From Parus major (taxonomy: Eukaryota; Chordata; Aves; Passeriformes; Paridae), in NCBI RefSeq assembly GCF_001522545.3, contig NC_031769.1, positions 68,105,628 to 68,169,627 of the forward strand: DNA of 64,000 nucleotides. The letters run 5' to 3'. The notes below the pieces were generated by a model. The model saw only the letters and a list, made by a program, of their open reading frames with translations, had not been told where the DNA came from and searched no databases. A program made the translations under genes and the position numbers. How positions within the stretch are numbered: the first letter of the stretch is position 1; each line of letters starts with the position of its first letter. Of this stretch, positions 39,701-52,300 are shown in pieces.

Positions 39701-42700
39701 TCACCAACTCTATCTTTGTAAGGAAGGAAATAAAAGGAGAAAACTAATTCCCTTCTCAAATGAAGCCTGAAGTTACCTGCAGTTTTATATATCTAGACCA
39801 AACATATCCACTGGATTCCTTCTGCCTCTCCAGCTGGTATCCCCACGTATGACACTTTACAGTAGCCCAAACAGCATATAAAAGCCTCCAGCAGAAAAAT
39901 CTGGGTGAGTGAAACCTCTGGAGATATTTAAAGGCCATCTTCCTAGCTTTTAAGAGACCAAGAGACGCCTCTTGCAAGAGGATGATGCGAGTTCAGCTGC
40001 TTTGGGTTTATTGCTCCTGACTCAAGTGTTAGGATGGAGCATGGACATGCTGTTTGTGTTGGCTCAAGTGAGGGCTGCATACCAGGGCTCTTTGTGTGGA
40101 GTCCTAGCAAAAATAGCTGTCTGACTGCCTGTACTCGCCAGCAGCGTGTTGAATTCCCCACAGAATCATACTCCAGGAACAGAGATGGAGGGAATGGACC
40201 TAAGAGGTGGAGGTCTTGCTGGCTACAAAAGGAGCAACTGCAGTAGCATGATGATTTTGGTTCTCAAACTCACTGGGGCAGGCCTTTTATTTTTCAGGGC
40301 CTACAAGTGACTGGGGTGTTCTGATGTGGCCCTCAGGCTGTAAATCCTTTTAGCCTTAGGAAGAAGAGGAGTATTAACAGATGGCTGTGCATGCAGGCAG
40401 TTGCCTTTAAAACACATACTTAGCTGTGAGCCAAGAAATGCCAGGCACTTGAAAAAATAAAAAAGGCAGATAACATGGAAAGTTAAACCATATTGCAGCA
40501 AAATACTCTTACAGGTTTGATTAAAAGACATGCATAAGAATCAAAAGCAGTTGCACAGAGGAAAATTGTACACAGGAAGGGTCTTATTTAGTGCTTGTAA
40601 TACTGACTTCCTATTTTTAAGTGTAGCCCTAGAAGATCTGTAGCTTCTAGGAATATTAGAAGATCTGTAGCTTCTGTAGCTATTCTTCAGAATAGCTTTA
40701 TTTCTTCCTGGAGTCCAAATCTAATCATATATTAACTTTCAATATTAAAAAAAAAAAAAAAATCATTGTAATTCTTTCAGTCTTCCTACTTTTTACTTAG
40801 AAGTCTGGCATTTCAAGTGTTGTTGCAGTAGTGCAGGTGTCCACAGCTGAACTCAGCATTTCTTAGGGGTTTGCCAGGGTTGTGCACTACAATTCCGTTT
40901 TTTTCCAAATGGTATGATGTTCCATCATTGTATATTCATAGGATTTCCTTTTTTCTCCCCCCTATACAGCACATCAAACTCGTGTTTTACTGCACGCTTC
41001 ATTTTCAAGTTTTAGATGATGTGAAGTGCCTTTCATCTAAAATATCACTACTGTATAGCACTGGATTTCTCTGATTCTTGTGTTGTCTTCTCAGAGCTCT
41101 GTGTGTGTCCAAAGGCAGAGATCAGTTGTTTGTATGTGCTTGTACTGTAATCTTTGGCAATTATAAGCTATTTATGTGGAGTTTTCTTCCTAACTGCTTA
41201 AAATACCTTGAGTTATCTTTTTTTTTTGTCTTTTGAAGGTAAGGCTAACTGTTAGGTTAAAAAAAACCCAAACTGTTTGCCTAGCAATGTTAAAAAAACC
41301 CAAAAAACTTCTTTTCATCATCAGTTTCGCTTATGTAATTAGGGAATGATTCACATGGGAAACCATGCAGACACTGAAAACATTAATGAATACTGCAACC
41401 ACATATCCATATAAAGAACTTGAAAAAGCAGCTTATGTTTACTGATGTGATCTAGTAAAATACATTCTATTCCCTTAAATGCATTTCACTTAATTTCCTC
41501 TTAACAGCTTTGTGTATTGCTTCTCCCCCATCCTAAATAGGAGAAGAGCATTACAACTGCATCTCTGCCCTGCACAAGTCTATGAGAGGCTCTGATGAAA
41601 ATGCCTCCCTTTACTGGCTTGCTCGAATGCTTGAAGGCGGTGAGGATCCACTCTATGTGGCAAGAAGGCTGGTGAGGTTTGCAAGTGAAGATATAGGTCA
41701 GTATTTGCAGTATTCCACATTGGAATATCACGTTGAATGAAGATCTGCCAGGCTTCTCTGGTTTCTAAAAGTTGTCTTTTGAAAAGAAACAAACCCAAAA
41801 GAGTTACAGGCAAAGTAGGTACAAAATACTGAAATGCTTCACATGCAACAAAAACTTTGTATATGCATGCAGAAACCTACATGAGTTTGTTATCATTGTG
41901 ATGATAACCTATTACAGGAAAGACAAATATTTTTGAGGTCAGGTTTTGTGTGTATTAATATGAATTCTTTTAAACCCTGCTTCTTGTAGGTCACCAGTAA
42001 ACCTGTGCAACAGAGAGTATGTATTCCAGGGGTGTCAGATTTTTTAATGTGAATGTCCACCCAGACCTGCAAACCTCAGGTTTGGTAGCTGGGTCCCTAG
42101 CTGTAAGGCATCTTTATTTACTTATCCTAGGTAGAAGATCCAGCAACACTTTTAGCACCTATATGATGGGTGAAGAGTTAGGAGATCTGGGGAAGCTATT
42201 TCTGTGTAACAATATTTCCCCATTTCTTTATCAATTTAAAAAAAACAGGAGTCATATGTGGTCAGCTACTGCTCATGCTGCCACTGTGTGGCAGCAGATT
42301 CAGTTTATAAATCGTACTCATGGCTTAGAAAGAAAAACTTGTGGATGGAGGGAGTGGATCTTATGTATGATATGGTATTGTACCAGGAATTCCTATATAT
42401 GAGAAAGCAGCTCTGAAATGTGCATGGATACTTTACAGGAGAAGAAAAAATAAAATGAAAAAAAAAATAAAAGAGAGACATTAAATAGAATAGACTTTAG
42501 CTTGTTTTTGTCTGATCCCTTTCTGTAGGACTGGCAGATCCTCTGGCTTTAACACAAGCTGTTGCTGCTTATCAAGGCTGTCACTTCATTGGAATGCCAG
42601 AATGTGAGGTAAAGACTTCATTAATTCACTGATTTGAAAGTTTTGTAATCTGTAAAATCTATCTGTAACTACAAAAAGAAGCAGATTTCAAGGACAGGGC

Positions 42701-43169
42701 AGACTTAGTAACTTGTTCATTCTGCATCTCCCTTCTTTGACAAGAGAACATTGTAGCTCTTAAAGTAGATGCTGTAGTTTGAAATAAGTCATTGTGCATT
42801 TATTGTTAAAAATGTGATATGTATAAACATTTACAGATATGTTTATGTATTATATATAAAATGTATAAGCATTTTCCTTCTGCTTGTTTGCAGGTGATTC
42901 TAGCACAGTGTGTAGTGTATTTTGCCAGAGCCCCAAAGTCTATAGAGGTGTACAGGGCATATGGCAACGTCAAGGAATGCCTGAGGACGCACACGGGACC
43001 ACTGCCCCCTGTTCCTCTGCACCTGAGAAATGCCCCAACAAGGCTCATGAAGAACTTGGGCTATGGAAAAGGCTACAAATACAACCCCATGTACAAGGAA
43101 CCTGTGGAGCAGGACTATCTACCGGAAGAGTTGAAAGGAAAAGACTTCTTCAAGGAACGAGACACATGA
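18780..43169 (+). CDS. WRNIP1: WRNIP1, Werner helicase-interacting protein 1 (complete, 7 coding exons)
   Basis: A nuclear AAA+ ATPase of the RarA/Mgs1/WRNIP1 family that binds ubiquitin and acts at stalled replication forks and in translesion synthesis. Coding exons are 18780-19307, 28375-28566, 29429-29673, 36269-36498, 41541-41696, 42529-42608 and 42894-43169. All introns are GT-AG and phases agree, giving 568 residues. The UBZ4 zinc finger has ligands C15, C18, H30 and C34 with D32 next to them. SKRPR at 46-50 is a possible nuclear localisation signal. A low-complexity Gly/Ala linker follows. Walker A GPPGCGKT spans 170-177, split by intron 1 after K176. Walker B FIDE ends at D230-E231. 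Sensor 1 is in GATTENPSF near N261, and a probable arginine finger is in LLSRCR (R273). The C-terminal region [18 protein letters not shown] is typical of the family. Human WRNIP1 has 665 residues; the difference appears to lie in the N-terminal linker. The ATG at 18780 is chosen because the zinc finger follows directly. Confidence 0.97.
19308..28374 (+). other. WRNIP1 intron 1
   Basis: A 9.1-kb intron, GTGAGT donor and TTTCAG acceptor, interrupting the ATPase P-loop between Lys and Thr. I see no additional exon with homology to the family and no clear mobile element. The first few hundred bases are the tail of the CpG island. Confidence 0.8.
28567..29428 (+). other. WRNIP1 intron 2
   Basis: An 862-base intron between the Walker B exon and the sensor 1 exon, with GTATTG donor and CTCAG acceptor. 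Nothing recognisable inside. Confidence 0.85.
29674..36268 (+). other. WRNIP1 intron 3
   Basis: A 6.6-kb intron with GTGAGT donor and TTGCAG acceptor. It carries a CR1-like fragment at about 35.45 kb and no other recognisable feature. Open frames in it are short and unrelated to known proteins. Confidence 0.8.
35441..35575 (-). mobile_element. CR1 LINE fragment
   Basis: The stretch starts TCATAGAATCAC and continues with a diverged form of the avian CR1 3' end (AAAGGGACATTAAGGATCAT, then a GTCCA motif). It reads in reverse complement, so the element points to the minus strand. It is a short 5'-truncated fragment, as most bird CR1 copies are. Identified from memory of the consensus, with visible divergence. 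Confidence 0.65.
36499..41540 (+). other. WRNIP1 intron 4
   Basis: A 5-kb intron with GTGAGT donor and AAATAG acceptor. It contains the duplicated motif near 40.65 kb, an oligo-A run near 40.75 kb and A-rich tracts with CCC interruptions at 41.26-41.31 kb. No exon-like sequence was found. Confidence 0.8.
40630..40675. repeat. Direct repeat of 19 bp
   Basis: TAGAAGATCTGTAGCTTCT occurs at 40630-40648 and again at 40657-40675. The ends of each copy, AGAAG and CTTCT, are complementary, so each copy is also weakly self-pairing. It is intronic, with no function evident. Confidence 0.85.
41697..42528 (+). other. WRNIP1 intron 5
   Basis: An 832-base intron with GTCAGT donor and CTGTAG acceptor. A 127-codon plus-strand frame at 42019-42402 lies inside it but shows no domain and lacks splice support. 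The following 285-base intron (42609-42893, donor GTAAAG, acceptor TTGCAG) is also empty. Confidence 0.8.
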
Positions 43170-43634
43170 CTGCTCTGCTCAGAAGGGGTTCTCATTTTAT
43201 GACTCTTAATATTTCTACTGGGATAAAAATTCCCTTTACAGTGCCTTTCACTGTGGTTGAAAGGATTAAGCCACCAAGCCTTTCAGATACTTTTTTATCC
43301 TTCTGCTTTTATTGCATTTGTTCAGAAGGTAAAGAATTGCAGTTGGGCAGTGTAGAAATGCAAAAATAAGCTTTGTCCATATAGTGCTCTCACTGGTTTA
43401 AATGAAACGAAGAAAAAACAAGAGACTTGTATTTCTGGCTCCTGCTGTGAGACAAGAAATATTGTTGTGCTGCTTTTTAAAATCAGTGTCTATGTCAGAT
43501 TTTGAGAACATTATTTTCCAGAAAAATTAAAAATTGTATCCCCTCTGCTGAAATACAGAAAAAAATATAATTACAGAGTAATTTTTGCTCTTAAAATGTT
43601 TCAGAGACCAATTTTGTACAACAGTTATTAAACC

Positions 43635-43640
43635 AATAAA
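43635..43640 (+). terminator. Polyadenylation signal of WRNIP1
   Basis: AATAAA lies 466 bases after the WRNIP1 stop codon and is the first canonical hexamer in the sense orientation there. A second one at 44523-44528 could give a longer 3' UTR. Confidence 0.65.
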
Positions 43641-43659
43641 GCTGTTAGAAATCATGTCT

Positions 43660-46600
43660 ATGCAGTTGCTTAAATACTCCTGTGACAGCAGGATGATTTT
43701 GAAAGTTTGATATCCCTTCAATTTTATTATCCCTACTTTCCTAGAGCAAGTTTAATTCATTTTGTAAGTAGAATAGCCATGAAAATGGCCACGGGAGTAA
43801 TACCTAGTTCTTTGCACCTCTCTCCAGCTGTGGTATGACCCAGGTACCTGCGTTTCATCTGTCTGGAACACACCAGTTGCAGGGGGGTATTTCTTGACAG
43901 CAGAGGTATTTGGTGCTGTGTGGGGCTTAGATCAGAGGGGTTGCCACAGATGCACATCTGGAGTTCATTCAGAGCAACGTTAACAAGCCAGGAGGTCTGT
44001 GGGCTGAGAATGCAGAGCCAAGTCCAGAAGCCAGTTTTATTCTGCTTGTTGCTCTTAATTCTCAAGACAGATTGATGACCCTTGGCCTTGATCAAAAGTT
44101 CTGGATATACAGCCTCCAAAACTTTGTGATTTGTATTGGAGATTAATTTTGTTGTGAGACTCCCTTCATACGAAGTTCTGCACAATGTAGGGCTGAAGCC
44201 ACAGATCATGGTGTAACTGAAATGTTTCAGAAATTGAACCTTTGCAAGATTGTGTACTGTTAGAGGGGTTGAGTCATATTCTTTAAACATTTCTATGTTC
44301 TCTTACTTCAAATAAGTAGTTTTTGCATGCTTTGAGCAAAGTGCTGTTCTAAAGACTAGCAAGTATTTCAACGAGCTTCACTTAGTACATTTGCATGCTT
44401 TTCTTTTTAACACAATTCACTTTTCTGTTGTTTGGTTGGAACTTTCTTGTCGGATGAATTAAGGGGGTAATTAATTAATTTAGTATTTTTATCCTGATCG
44501 TCTTCTGAAATGTCTTTGGAGGAATAAAGCAAGATATGGTCTTTTCCAGTGCTGGGGTAAATCTGACTAGGATATTCTCATCTTCAGAGGGCAGCACAGG
44601 TTGGCAAAGGGTTCAGAGGTGGTGCTTCATTCCTCAGCCTCCAACGGAGGCAGAAATCATGCCCCTCACGTCAGATCCATCAGACAGTGCTGTCTAATGG
44701 GCATAATATTGGTAACAAGAATGTTTCAAAGTTATTGTGTCTCATGGCTGCTCTCCAAGCCAAGTAGTATTTACATTTTCCCTTCCTCCCAGCGGTAATT
44801 AGCAGCACTGGAGAGTGGCTGCTTCCTGCTCTCTCCCTGCTGCTGATACGCATCTCTTCTATATCCCCTTAAAAAGGGTCATCTCCTCTGTTTGAAGAGC
44901 TCCATGCTCCATTAAAAAGTCCATCAGGACCAGATGCACTCAGAGGTGAACATTTCACCCTGCACCATCTCCTGTCCTTCCAAAACAGACCCAAGGCAAA
45001 AACATCCATTTCCTCTCAGTGCAGTTTATGCACTCTCCACACAGGATCGGTATTGCTTTCAACAAGCAGAAGCCAACCTCCTAATGAAACTGCTTCAAGA
45101 TGAAAAAATTAAATTAAAAAACCACAGAGCACTTTTCTTTGTTTTCTGGCTTTTGGCCACCCAGGGTTGACCCTGAGAAGCTCTTTGAAGGGCAAAAATG
45201 GTTATGAATTTCATGCTGGTATAGTGGTGTATTTATTTACTCTTCAGAGTGTAGAGCTTGAAGGAAATACCAAATATTGCAGTGTCACTGGAAAATTTGG
45301 ATCCCATCAGGTAAAAATTGCTTCTGTTGTAAGGAACACCATAAAAATCTACCATGCCATTATCTATTTTTCTCTGACATAAGTTGTCCCACTAATAAGA
45401 AATAATGTAGATCGTGAGAAAGGCCATGCCATTGCCATTCCATATGGGGGAATTCAGTGCTTTGAGAAGCAAATTGTACTGATGTAAGTTGTTTCTTCCA
45501 GTAGTGACATGCCCATGTGAAAGATACAGATAGCCACAATGGAACTATCAATTAAATAATGCCCCAAATGAGTTCAATTGCAGGATTTTTTTTGAAAATT
45601 ACCTAATGAATATTGTTTCCATCATTTTGCTTGTTTGACTATCACAGATAAAAATTCAAATGATACAGCAAGGAGTTGTCTGGACTTTTATACTAAATAT
45701 TTATGTGAAATCATTATTTGAATCTTATTTTTCTTGTCCTGTTTTCCGTGCACAGAGTTTAAACCCTCAGTTTAACCTGTGGCCTGCATTTTTCTCCCTC
45801 TTCTGTGAGCATTTTCTCTCATGTTGAGAAAAAAGCTCTTGACCAAAATGCGTACCGTTTTCCATGAAATTACTTGGAAGTGTTTATATGAGCTGATTGT
45901 TTGAATTCCCATCTATCCTGAAGATACATTTTCTGGCTGCTGTGATGAGCTCATTATCTGAATTGCCAGCAGCTGCCTTGCATGTTCAGCATGTTTCCAG
46001 ACAGGCTGCGCCGCCATCCGGGATTTTGGCTGTGGTTTTTGTCTTTTATTGTTCCTAAGTAGTCTGGGATTGCGTAGGCTTGTTAATGAATATGGCTAAC
46101 AACATGCAGTTAGATGGTACCATGAGATAATATGACAGAACTAGCAGATCACTACAGTAAAAAAAAAAATTAACAACAAAAACCTAAACAAAAAAAAACC
46201 ACCTAAACAAAAAAAAATCCCAAACCAAAAGCGAGGTTCTGATTTAAATTGTACCTTTTTATCTCAGTGGGTGGAAGAGAACTGGACTGGTCTTATTTCT
46301 GTAATAAACCATAGTGAATCAATACAAACATCCCTCTCCAAGACTTGATCAGGTTTATGTACTTTACGAGGATTTTGGTCATCTGTAGACATGTATAAAC
46401 ACTTTAACAGCAAAAGTTTAACTACACATGCTCTGAGTTAACTCATCTGTGTAAATTTATCTCTAGCAAATTTACCTCTAGTATAAGGTGACGTAAAATG
46501 CAGAGATAACTGTCTTCCTTATCCACACTAAGGGTATGTACTTCCTAGGATAAGCAATTTCATCTATATGAATCAGACAAAAAGCAGACAATTGGTGGTG

Positions 46601-49160
46601 GGTGGTGGTGGTTTTGCTATTTAAATCACAAAACCAAAGGGCTTTCCTAGGAAGTCTGTTAGCAGCAGTGCAAAGTCTGGATTACTCATCACAGCACAGT
46701 GAACAAATATTTCTCAGAGTTTTGTCTTGTTATATAAAGGTCTGCTTAGGAGAGGCCAAAATGGAGGGGGAAATCCAGCTACTGTAATCCTCTATCCCAC
46801 AGAAAGAAATTCACATGTTGTCTACTCAAACCAACAGACTGTTGCAAATTGGTTTTGAACAGGGTACTCGAGTACCCAAGGTGCTCAATTTACCAATTCT
46901 CTCCTAGGAAGTTTAACTGCAGTCAGGCTGACTTTTTAATGTTGCAGTTCTAAAGGGTTAATAGAATATAAACCAAAGATTTTGCAAGCAGTATTTTATT
47001 TTTTTTGTAATGGGTGTGGATTTATGACTGCTACATTGCTAAGGCTAAGCTCCTGATTTTATATTGAGACTTAAAATGCTTCAGCCTCTTACCTTGTATC
47101 TCTTTAACTCATTAAAATTACATTTTCTACCATTTTTCTCAGTTAAAACATCTTGTACTCAAAAGTACCTTGCTTTGAACTTAGTGAGGCCTGTGTTCAT
47201 TCAGTAGTTCTACAAACAAAATCCTTCTCAAGAGGTAGTTGAAGCAGATTATTACTATTTAGAAATGTGAATACAGATAGTATGCCAGTTTTCTCTGTTG
47301 GAGTCAGCCCTTGTCAGTCTTTTGTTCTGAGAAGAGCAGAGGAAAAAAGCAGAGGAGTATTAAGGGAAAAAACAACCATCTTTTTGTGGGACATATATTA
47401 TGGGAGGGGAATACTGGCAGTAGGGTTGCTGGGTTTTTTTAAATGGTTGAATGTGAAGCTAATTTTACTGAAATTCTTATTGCTGAGATTTTGTTTTGTG
47501 CACCCTGTCTGTAGAAAACCAAACATGTCTCAGTGTAATTGAGTTACAGTTCAGTTGCTGAATGCTGATACCAACACAACAGACAGACCTCAGTCTCCTC
47601 ATAGTACTACACTGATTTGTACAATTATACCAGGTTTTATCTTTCTTCTGATTTCCTGGTAATTGCTGCCCTAAAAGCAGCATGTCTCTTGCACACATTG
47701 ACTGAGTTTGTGCAAATACAGATAATGGTGTAATTAAAATGGAGTTTTTGAGCCTTGCTTTGGCAAACCCTGTCTACAGCAGCAGCAGCTGAAATGCTGA
47801 AACAAGGCCCAGAAACTCAAACACAGTATCAAAGTGTTCCAAATTTTGGCATGGGTTTTGTGCTAGTACTTTTTATTTTCAAGGCATTGCGTTTCCAAAG
47901 CACTTGGTGCAGAGAGGATTGCATTCACACCTGCAGGCTGCAATACACGCTCTCCTTTGCAAACCTACCAGAGCCTCTGGAACCAGGCATTGCAAATCAA
48001 GTGCTTGTGCCATTTCACGAAACCATGACTCCCCCTGTTCCCTGTGGGGGTGAGCAGCTCAGCTTACACTTCCAGGGGAATCTGCTGCTTCATGCAATCA
48101 TCTCTTCTATGCAGTAATTTGGTTTTCAGTATTTTCACCTACTCAGAATGACTTCATCGCACCTGCTGCCCCAGTGGTTTTCTTTGCATCTACTCTTCAG
48201 ACAGGTATTTTGGTACCCTTGAAATACTAAATTGCATGCAGAAAAAAAAAAAATCCATTTTGAACAAAACTTTAAGTAAAAGACTTTTACTTGTTGCTTA
48301 AAGAAAAAATTAAAATACAGTTTACAATTATATAAATTATCATGCCCCATTCAGAGCTGAGGTTGTACAGGTAAATGTTACAGTACCCAAGATACAAATA
48401 ACCTCCAAAAATAAACACAGAACACGACAGTATGTTATTACACTGGCTACCAGGAATAAGGCTGTGGTACAGTACCAGAGGTTTGTGCATGAAGAGGTAG
48501 TAGAAGTCAGCTCAGTAAATGCAGAATCCTTGTACATAAAGGGAAACATCAGATATTTGTTGCAGATTATGCCCAATCCTCCTCTGGGAAGCCGAAGTAT
48601 ATTTTGGGAATGACATAAATTCCAGAATCTAATGTCATATTGGCAGCTTCTGAACTCTCGAAAAGGCACCTAAAATCTCTAATCCCTGAAAAATTTTCTT
48701 GTAACATTCAACGTAAATTTCAAAACTCCTCTATAAACACATCACCTAAAGTTCTTACTCATTTTTTTCTCCTTCTCACTCAGAAGTTGTGTTGCAATTT
48801 TTGTGGCTACTAGCTTCAAGGGGTTACTTTTGTTTAAATAGCTTAATCCTTTCTCTATTAATAGATGTCTCTAAACAAATGTTATCTGACCTTCTATTTC
48901 ATGATAGAACTGGGTAAACCCAGCTGTTTGAGACAGGCCTTTTGGTGCCTAGAACAATTTTATTACAGAATTTTTGTAAAGCAAGATTTTAGGAGAGGAA
49001 TAGAATTTCCAAGAACAACCTAGTATTTATGCATAAGGAGTGACTGGATTATTAAGGAGTGACTGGTTATCACAATGAGGACCTGTCGACAGAAAAACCC
49101 ATGTGAGGATACACAAAGCGTGATACTGTGCTTTAAGAGACATGCATTCCTCCCAAGAAA
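43660..49160. other. WRNIP1-SERPINB1 intergenic region (tail to tail)
   Basis: About 5.5 kb between the 3' ends of two convergent genes. It has no recognised gene. It contains a 177-codon minus-strand open frame at 43757-44290 with no known domain, A-rich tracts around 46.16-46.23 kb and a 16-bp perfect palindrome at 46862-46877. Part of the right side may belong to a longer SERPINB1 3' UTR, since another minus-strand AATAAA is at 48959-48964. Confidence 0.6.
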
Positions 49161-49161
49161 A

Positions 49162-49167
49162 TTTATT
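49162..49167 (-). terminator. Candidate polyadenylation signal of SERPINB1
   Basis: AATAAA on the minus strand about 225 bases beyond the SERPINB1 stop codon. The next candidate is at 48959-48964. Which one is used cannot be told from sequence. Confidence 0.45.
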
Positions 49168-49392
49168 TCTACTCCAAGATTTCTTCTTCCTACAATTTTC
49201 CTTGTTCAATTAAAGATGATGTCAATCTCAAGAGAGAAAAATAAATTACTCCTCATTTTCTCTGGGGCTGTTATAATGGAAAGGCAGAATCTCAGTCAGA
49301 TTACTAGGAACTCACAACAGGAGGATTAACTCATTCAGGAACAGAGCTTTCATTAACAACAGCAAGAACTGCTGCAAATACTAAGTTTGCTT

Positions 49393-52300
49393 CTATGGGG
49401 AAGCATATCTGCCCAAGAAAAGTATGCTTTGTGTTGGGTTGTGGCGAATAAAGAAAAGGAAAGGGTGGTCAGCATTGAAATCCTCTTCTACAACCATGCA
49501 GAGCATAGCAATGCCAGCAGTGGCAGCTGCAGCTTCTGTGCCTTCCTCATTCACTTCCACAAAAGCCTTGTGGACAACTGTAGAGAGGAAGAGGTCACGT
49601 GCCCCTGACATTCCCGACAAGTCAGCCTTGCCACTGTCAAATACATCCTGCAAGCCCATAGCAACTAAATCTGATTTAAGATCATAGCTTTCTTCCAGCT
49701 TAAACTTTGGCAAACGCACATGAACGTCAGTGTAATACAGATTCTCTGGGCGTGTCCAGTCCTGGAGCATCTCTAATGTAAGCTGCTTCTCCATCTAGAA
49801 TTAAAAGGACAGAAAGCATTACTTATCACCAATGTAGTATTTCATTTTCAGTAACATTTATGAGGCTTTGTTTACAGAACATTATACAATGGTAAAGCAG
49901 CTATGCAAAAATGAACATAACCTCATCTTGGATAGCTAAATAAAGATCAAAAAATACTATTACAACTAAGTGGAGTCAGTGCAGTTCTTACTTTACGAAG
50001 TAATGCAGACATTTGCTTCTTGCTGCAACGTACAGAAGGGAAAAACATGCACTGAGAGAAAGCCAGTCTTCTTACTGTTTAATCTAACTAAATGGACTTA
50101 CCTAATTAAAAACTAGTAACAAAAATCATAATCAGAGAGCTCAAAGAAGCAGGTCATATAATGGAAATCATCTCACTGCTTTACAGTTAAGAAAATAAAG
50201 GCTTTCAAATCTACTGAAAGACAAATTCTGTCATTAAAAACAAATATTCAAGGCAAGTTAATTCTCACAGTTAATTCTGTTTTCAGTCTCCATCATGGTT
50301 CAGTTCAGCAGAGGACACATGAACACAAGCTACAAAATCAGAACACAACTTCTCTTTCTGATACAGTACATTCATTTTTTCTTTATTGCTGTACTAGTAG
50401 AGAGTAGTCTAAAAATACACCAGATAGATCTGGTGCCCTGAGAACATGGGTTCACTAAGGCTTTAATATTGAATGGTTGAACTTAAAAACACTGAGCAAC
50501 TGCATGAGCTTAGATGGGTCACCTTCTGCAGTCCAGTGGAGTACTCTTCAGTATCTCTAGGTAACAGGATGAACATACTAAGTTCTTTTCCATCGTAAGG
50601 CAGCTCTAAAACACAGATCTTCTCTTCGGGGATGTATCCAAAATTAAATTTATTTTTCTGATACATCATTTTTACTGTCTTTCTTTCATTCTGGATGGAT
50701 AAAAGGCACAAAAGTAACAGGTAAGTAACAGGTAAGGAAATACTCATTGAAAGAACCAATAGGAAACAAGTAAGTTAAAATTGCATTTATGTAAACACTT
50801 GCCCTCCATTATAAAACTTTTTTTTTCAGATTTCTGACTGCCTGTTTAATAATGATTTCTTCTGAAAAAATAATGAGTTTGTATTATATTTGGTTCTCCT
50901 TTGGCTTCTGTAGCACAGGCCTCACAGAAACCAAAACTGTTTCTTCAAATTGCTGTACGAAAACGTTCAGCCAACAAAAATAACTCTGTTTAGCACACAG
51001 TAACTTGTAAAGCTGTTAACATAAGCAGAATATAGAACGAGAAGATGGGGCTTAATCAAAATGTTCTGTCATTTTAAGACTGCTTACCTAGCATCACAAA
51101 CACACAGTTCATAGCTGCTGATCTGCTGCAGACAGAAACCCTACTAGGTCCTAAACCATAGGTGAGAATTGTCTCTAGTGCTATTCTAGTAAATGAGACA
51201 CCAAATAGCTTGCTGAATACAGGAAAATACTAAAAATCCATAAAAATAATTAAAATATTAATAAATTACTTTTTATTTCTTAATTATTTTATCTGTAAGC
51301 AAAGCTTTACATTACCACCTATATTATTAGACCTTTTCATTAGACATGTCCTACCAGGATGTATCTGTATTACCTTATTTAGCCAAAATGGTGCATCAGT
51401 GGTGTCAGCTTCCTGAAATTTCGTTGCCCAGTTTGCTTTGAAATAAATAGCATTCACCAGTACCAGCTTGGTGATGCTATCAACTGAGCCCTCAGACAGC
51501 AGATCAGGGATTTTGCCTTCAGAGGCAGCAGAAAAAAGGGACACAACAAAATCATGTAGTAAGTTGATGGCACATAAAATATACACTGAGAAACTTACGC
51601 CATAGAAATACTACAAATATAAAACCAATCTATTCCTGTAATAATATGTATTTCAGTACCTGTCTCTCTACTTCACCAATACTTTTTCTTAATACATGCT
51701 ACTATAACTTTTGATACACAGTGATTTGATGAAAATGTAGTATTATTAGTCTAAACTGTCACGTGCAACCCATCACAAAAGAACTACAGAACACCCACAT
51801 TAAGGAATACGGAATTTAGAAATATATATACTATGTATATATAAAATGTCTTGGTTAGATAATTTGTTTCTGTCCATACACCAAATCCCAGGGCAGAATT
51901 AAACTGTTCTAACGACAGAAGAGAATAAAGCCCATTCCTCCTTCCAAAGTAAGAAACGCTGGCAGTTATTACCAAAAAATAACTTACCTTCAGTTTTCTC
52001 TTCAACCCACTGGTTTATTTCTTTCCTGGCTTTATCACATGCCTGAAGAAAATCAACTGTAGCCAAATCAGCTCCATATAATTTCTGTGTATTAGTCAGG
52101 AAATCCTACATTTTGGAATGATAAGAACAGCTTTCACTGCATGCAGTAAGAAAACATTTAATTATCAGGTAGATATTGTCAACAGCTCTGAGGTGGGGTT
52201 CTAACAGTGTGTTTCCTGGGGGAGTTCTGAAGTTAACAGGTTTTTTCCCCACTCAGCCTCATAATACACCAGCCATGTCTAGAGCTGATGGGGTGCTTAC

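Noticed and set aside
40160..40220. Possible CR1 fragment (CAGAATCATACTCC followed by GGAATGGACC)
   Set aside because: Only scattered matches to the CR1 3' end; too weak compared with the copies at 35.4 and 63.4 kb.
42019..42402. 127-codon plus-strand frame in WRNIP1 intron 5 as an extra exon
   Set aside because: The flanking exons already join in phase and match the conserved protein without it, and the frame has no domain.
46862..46877. Perfect 16-bp palindrome GGGTACTCGAGTACCC
   Set aside because: About one spacer-free palindrome of this length is expected by chance in a window of this size, and there is no supporting context.
47755..48117. 120-codon plus-strand frame in the intergenic region
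   Set aside because: No domain, no promoter or polyadenylation context; chance length.
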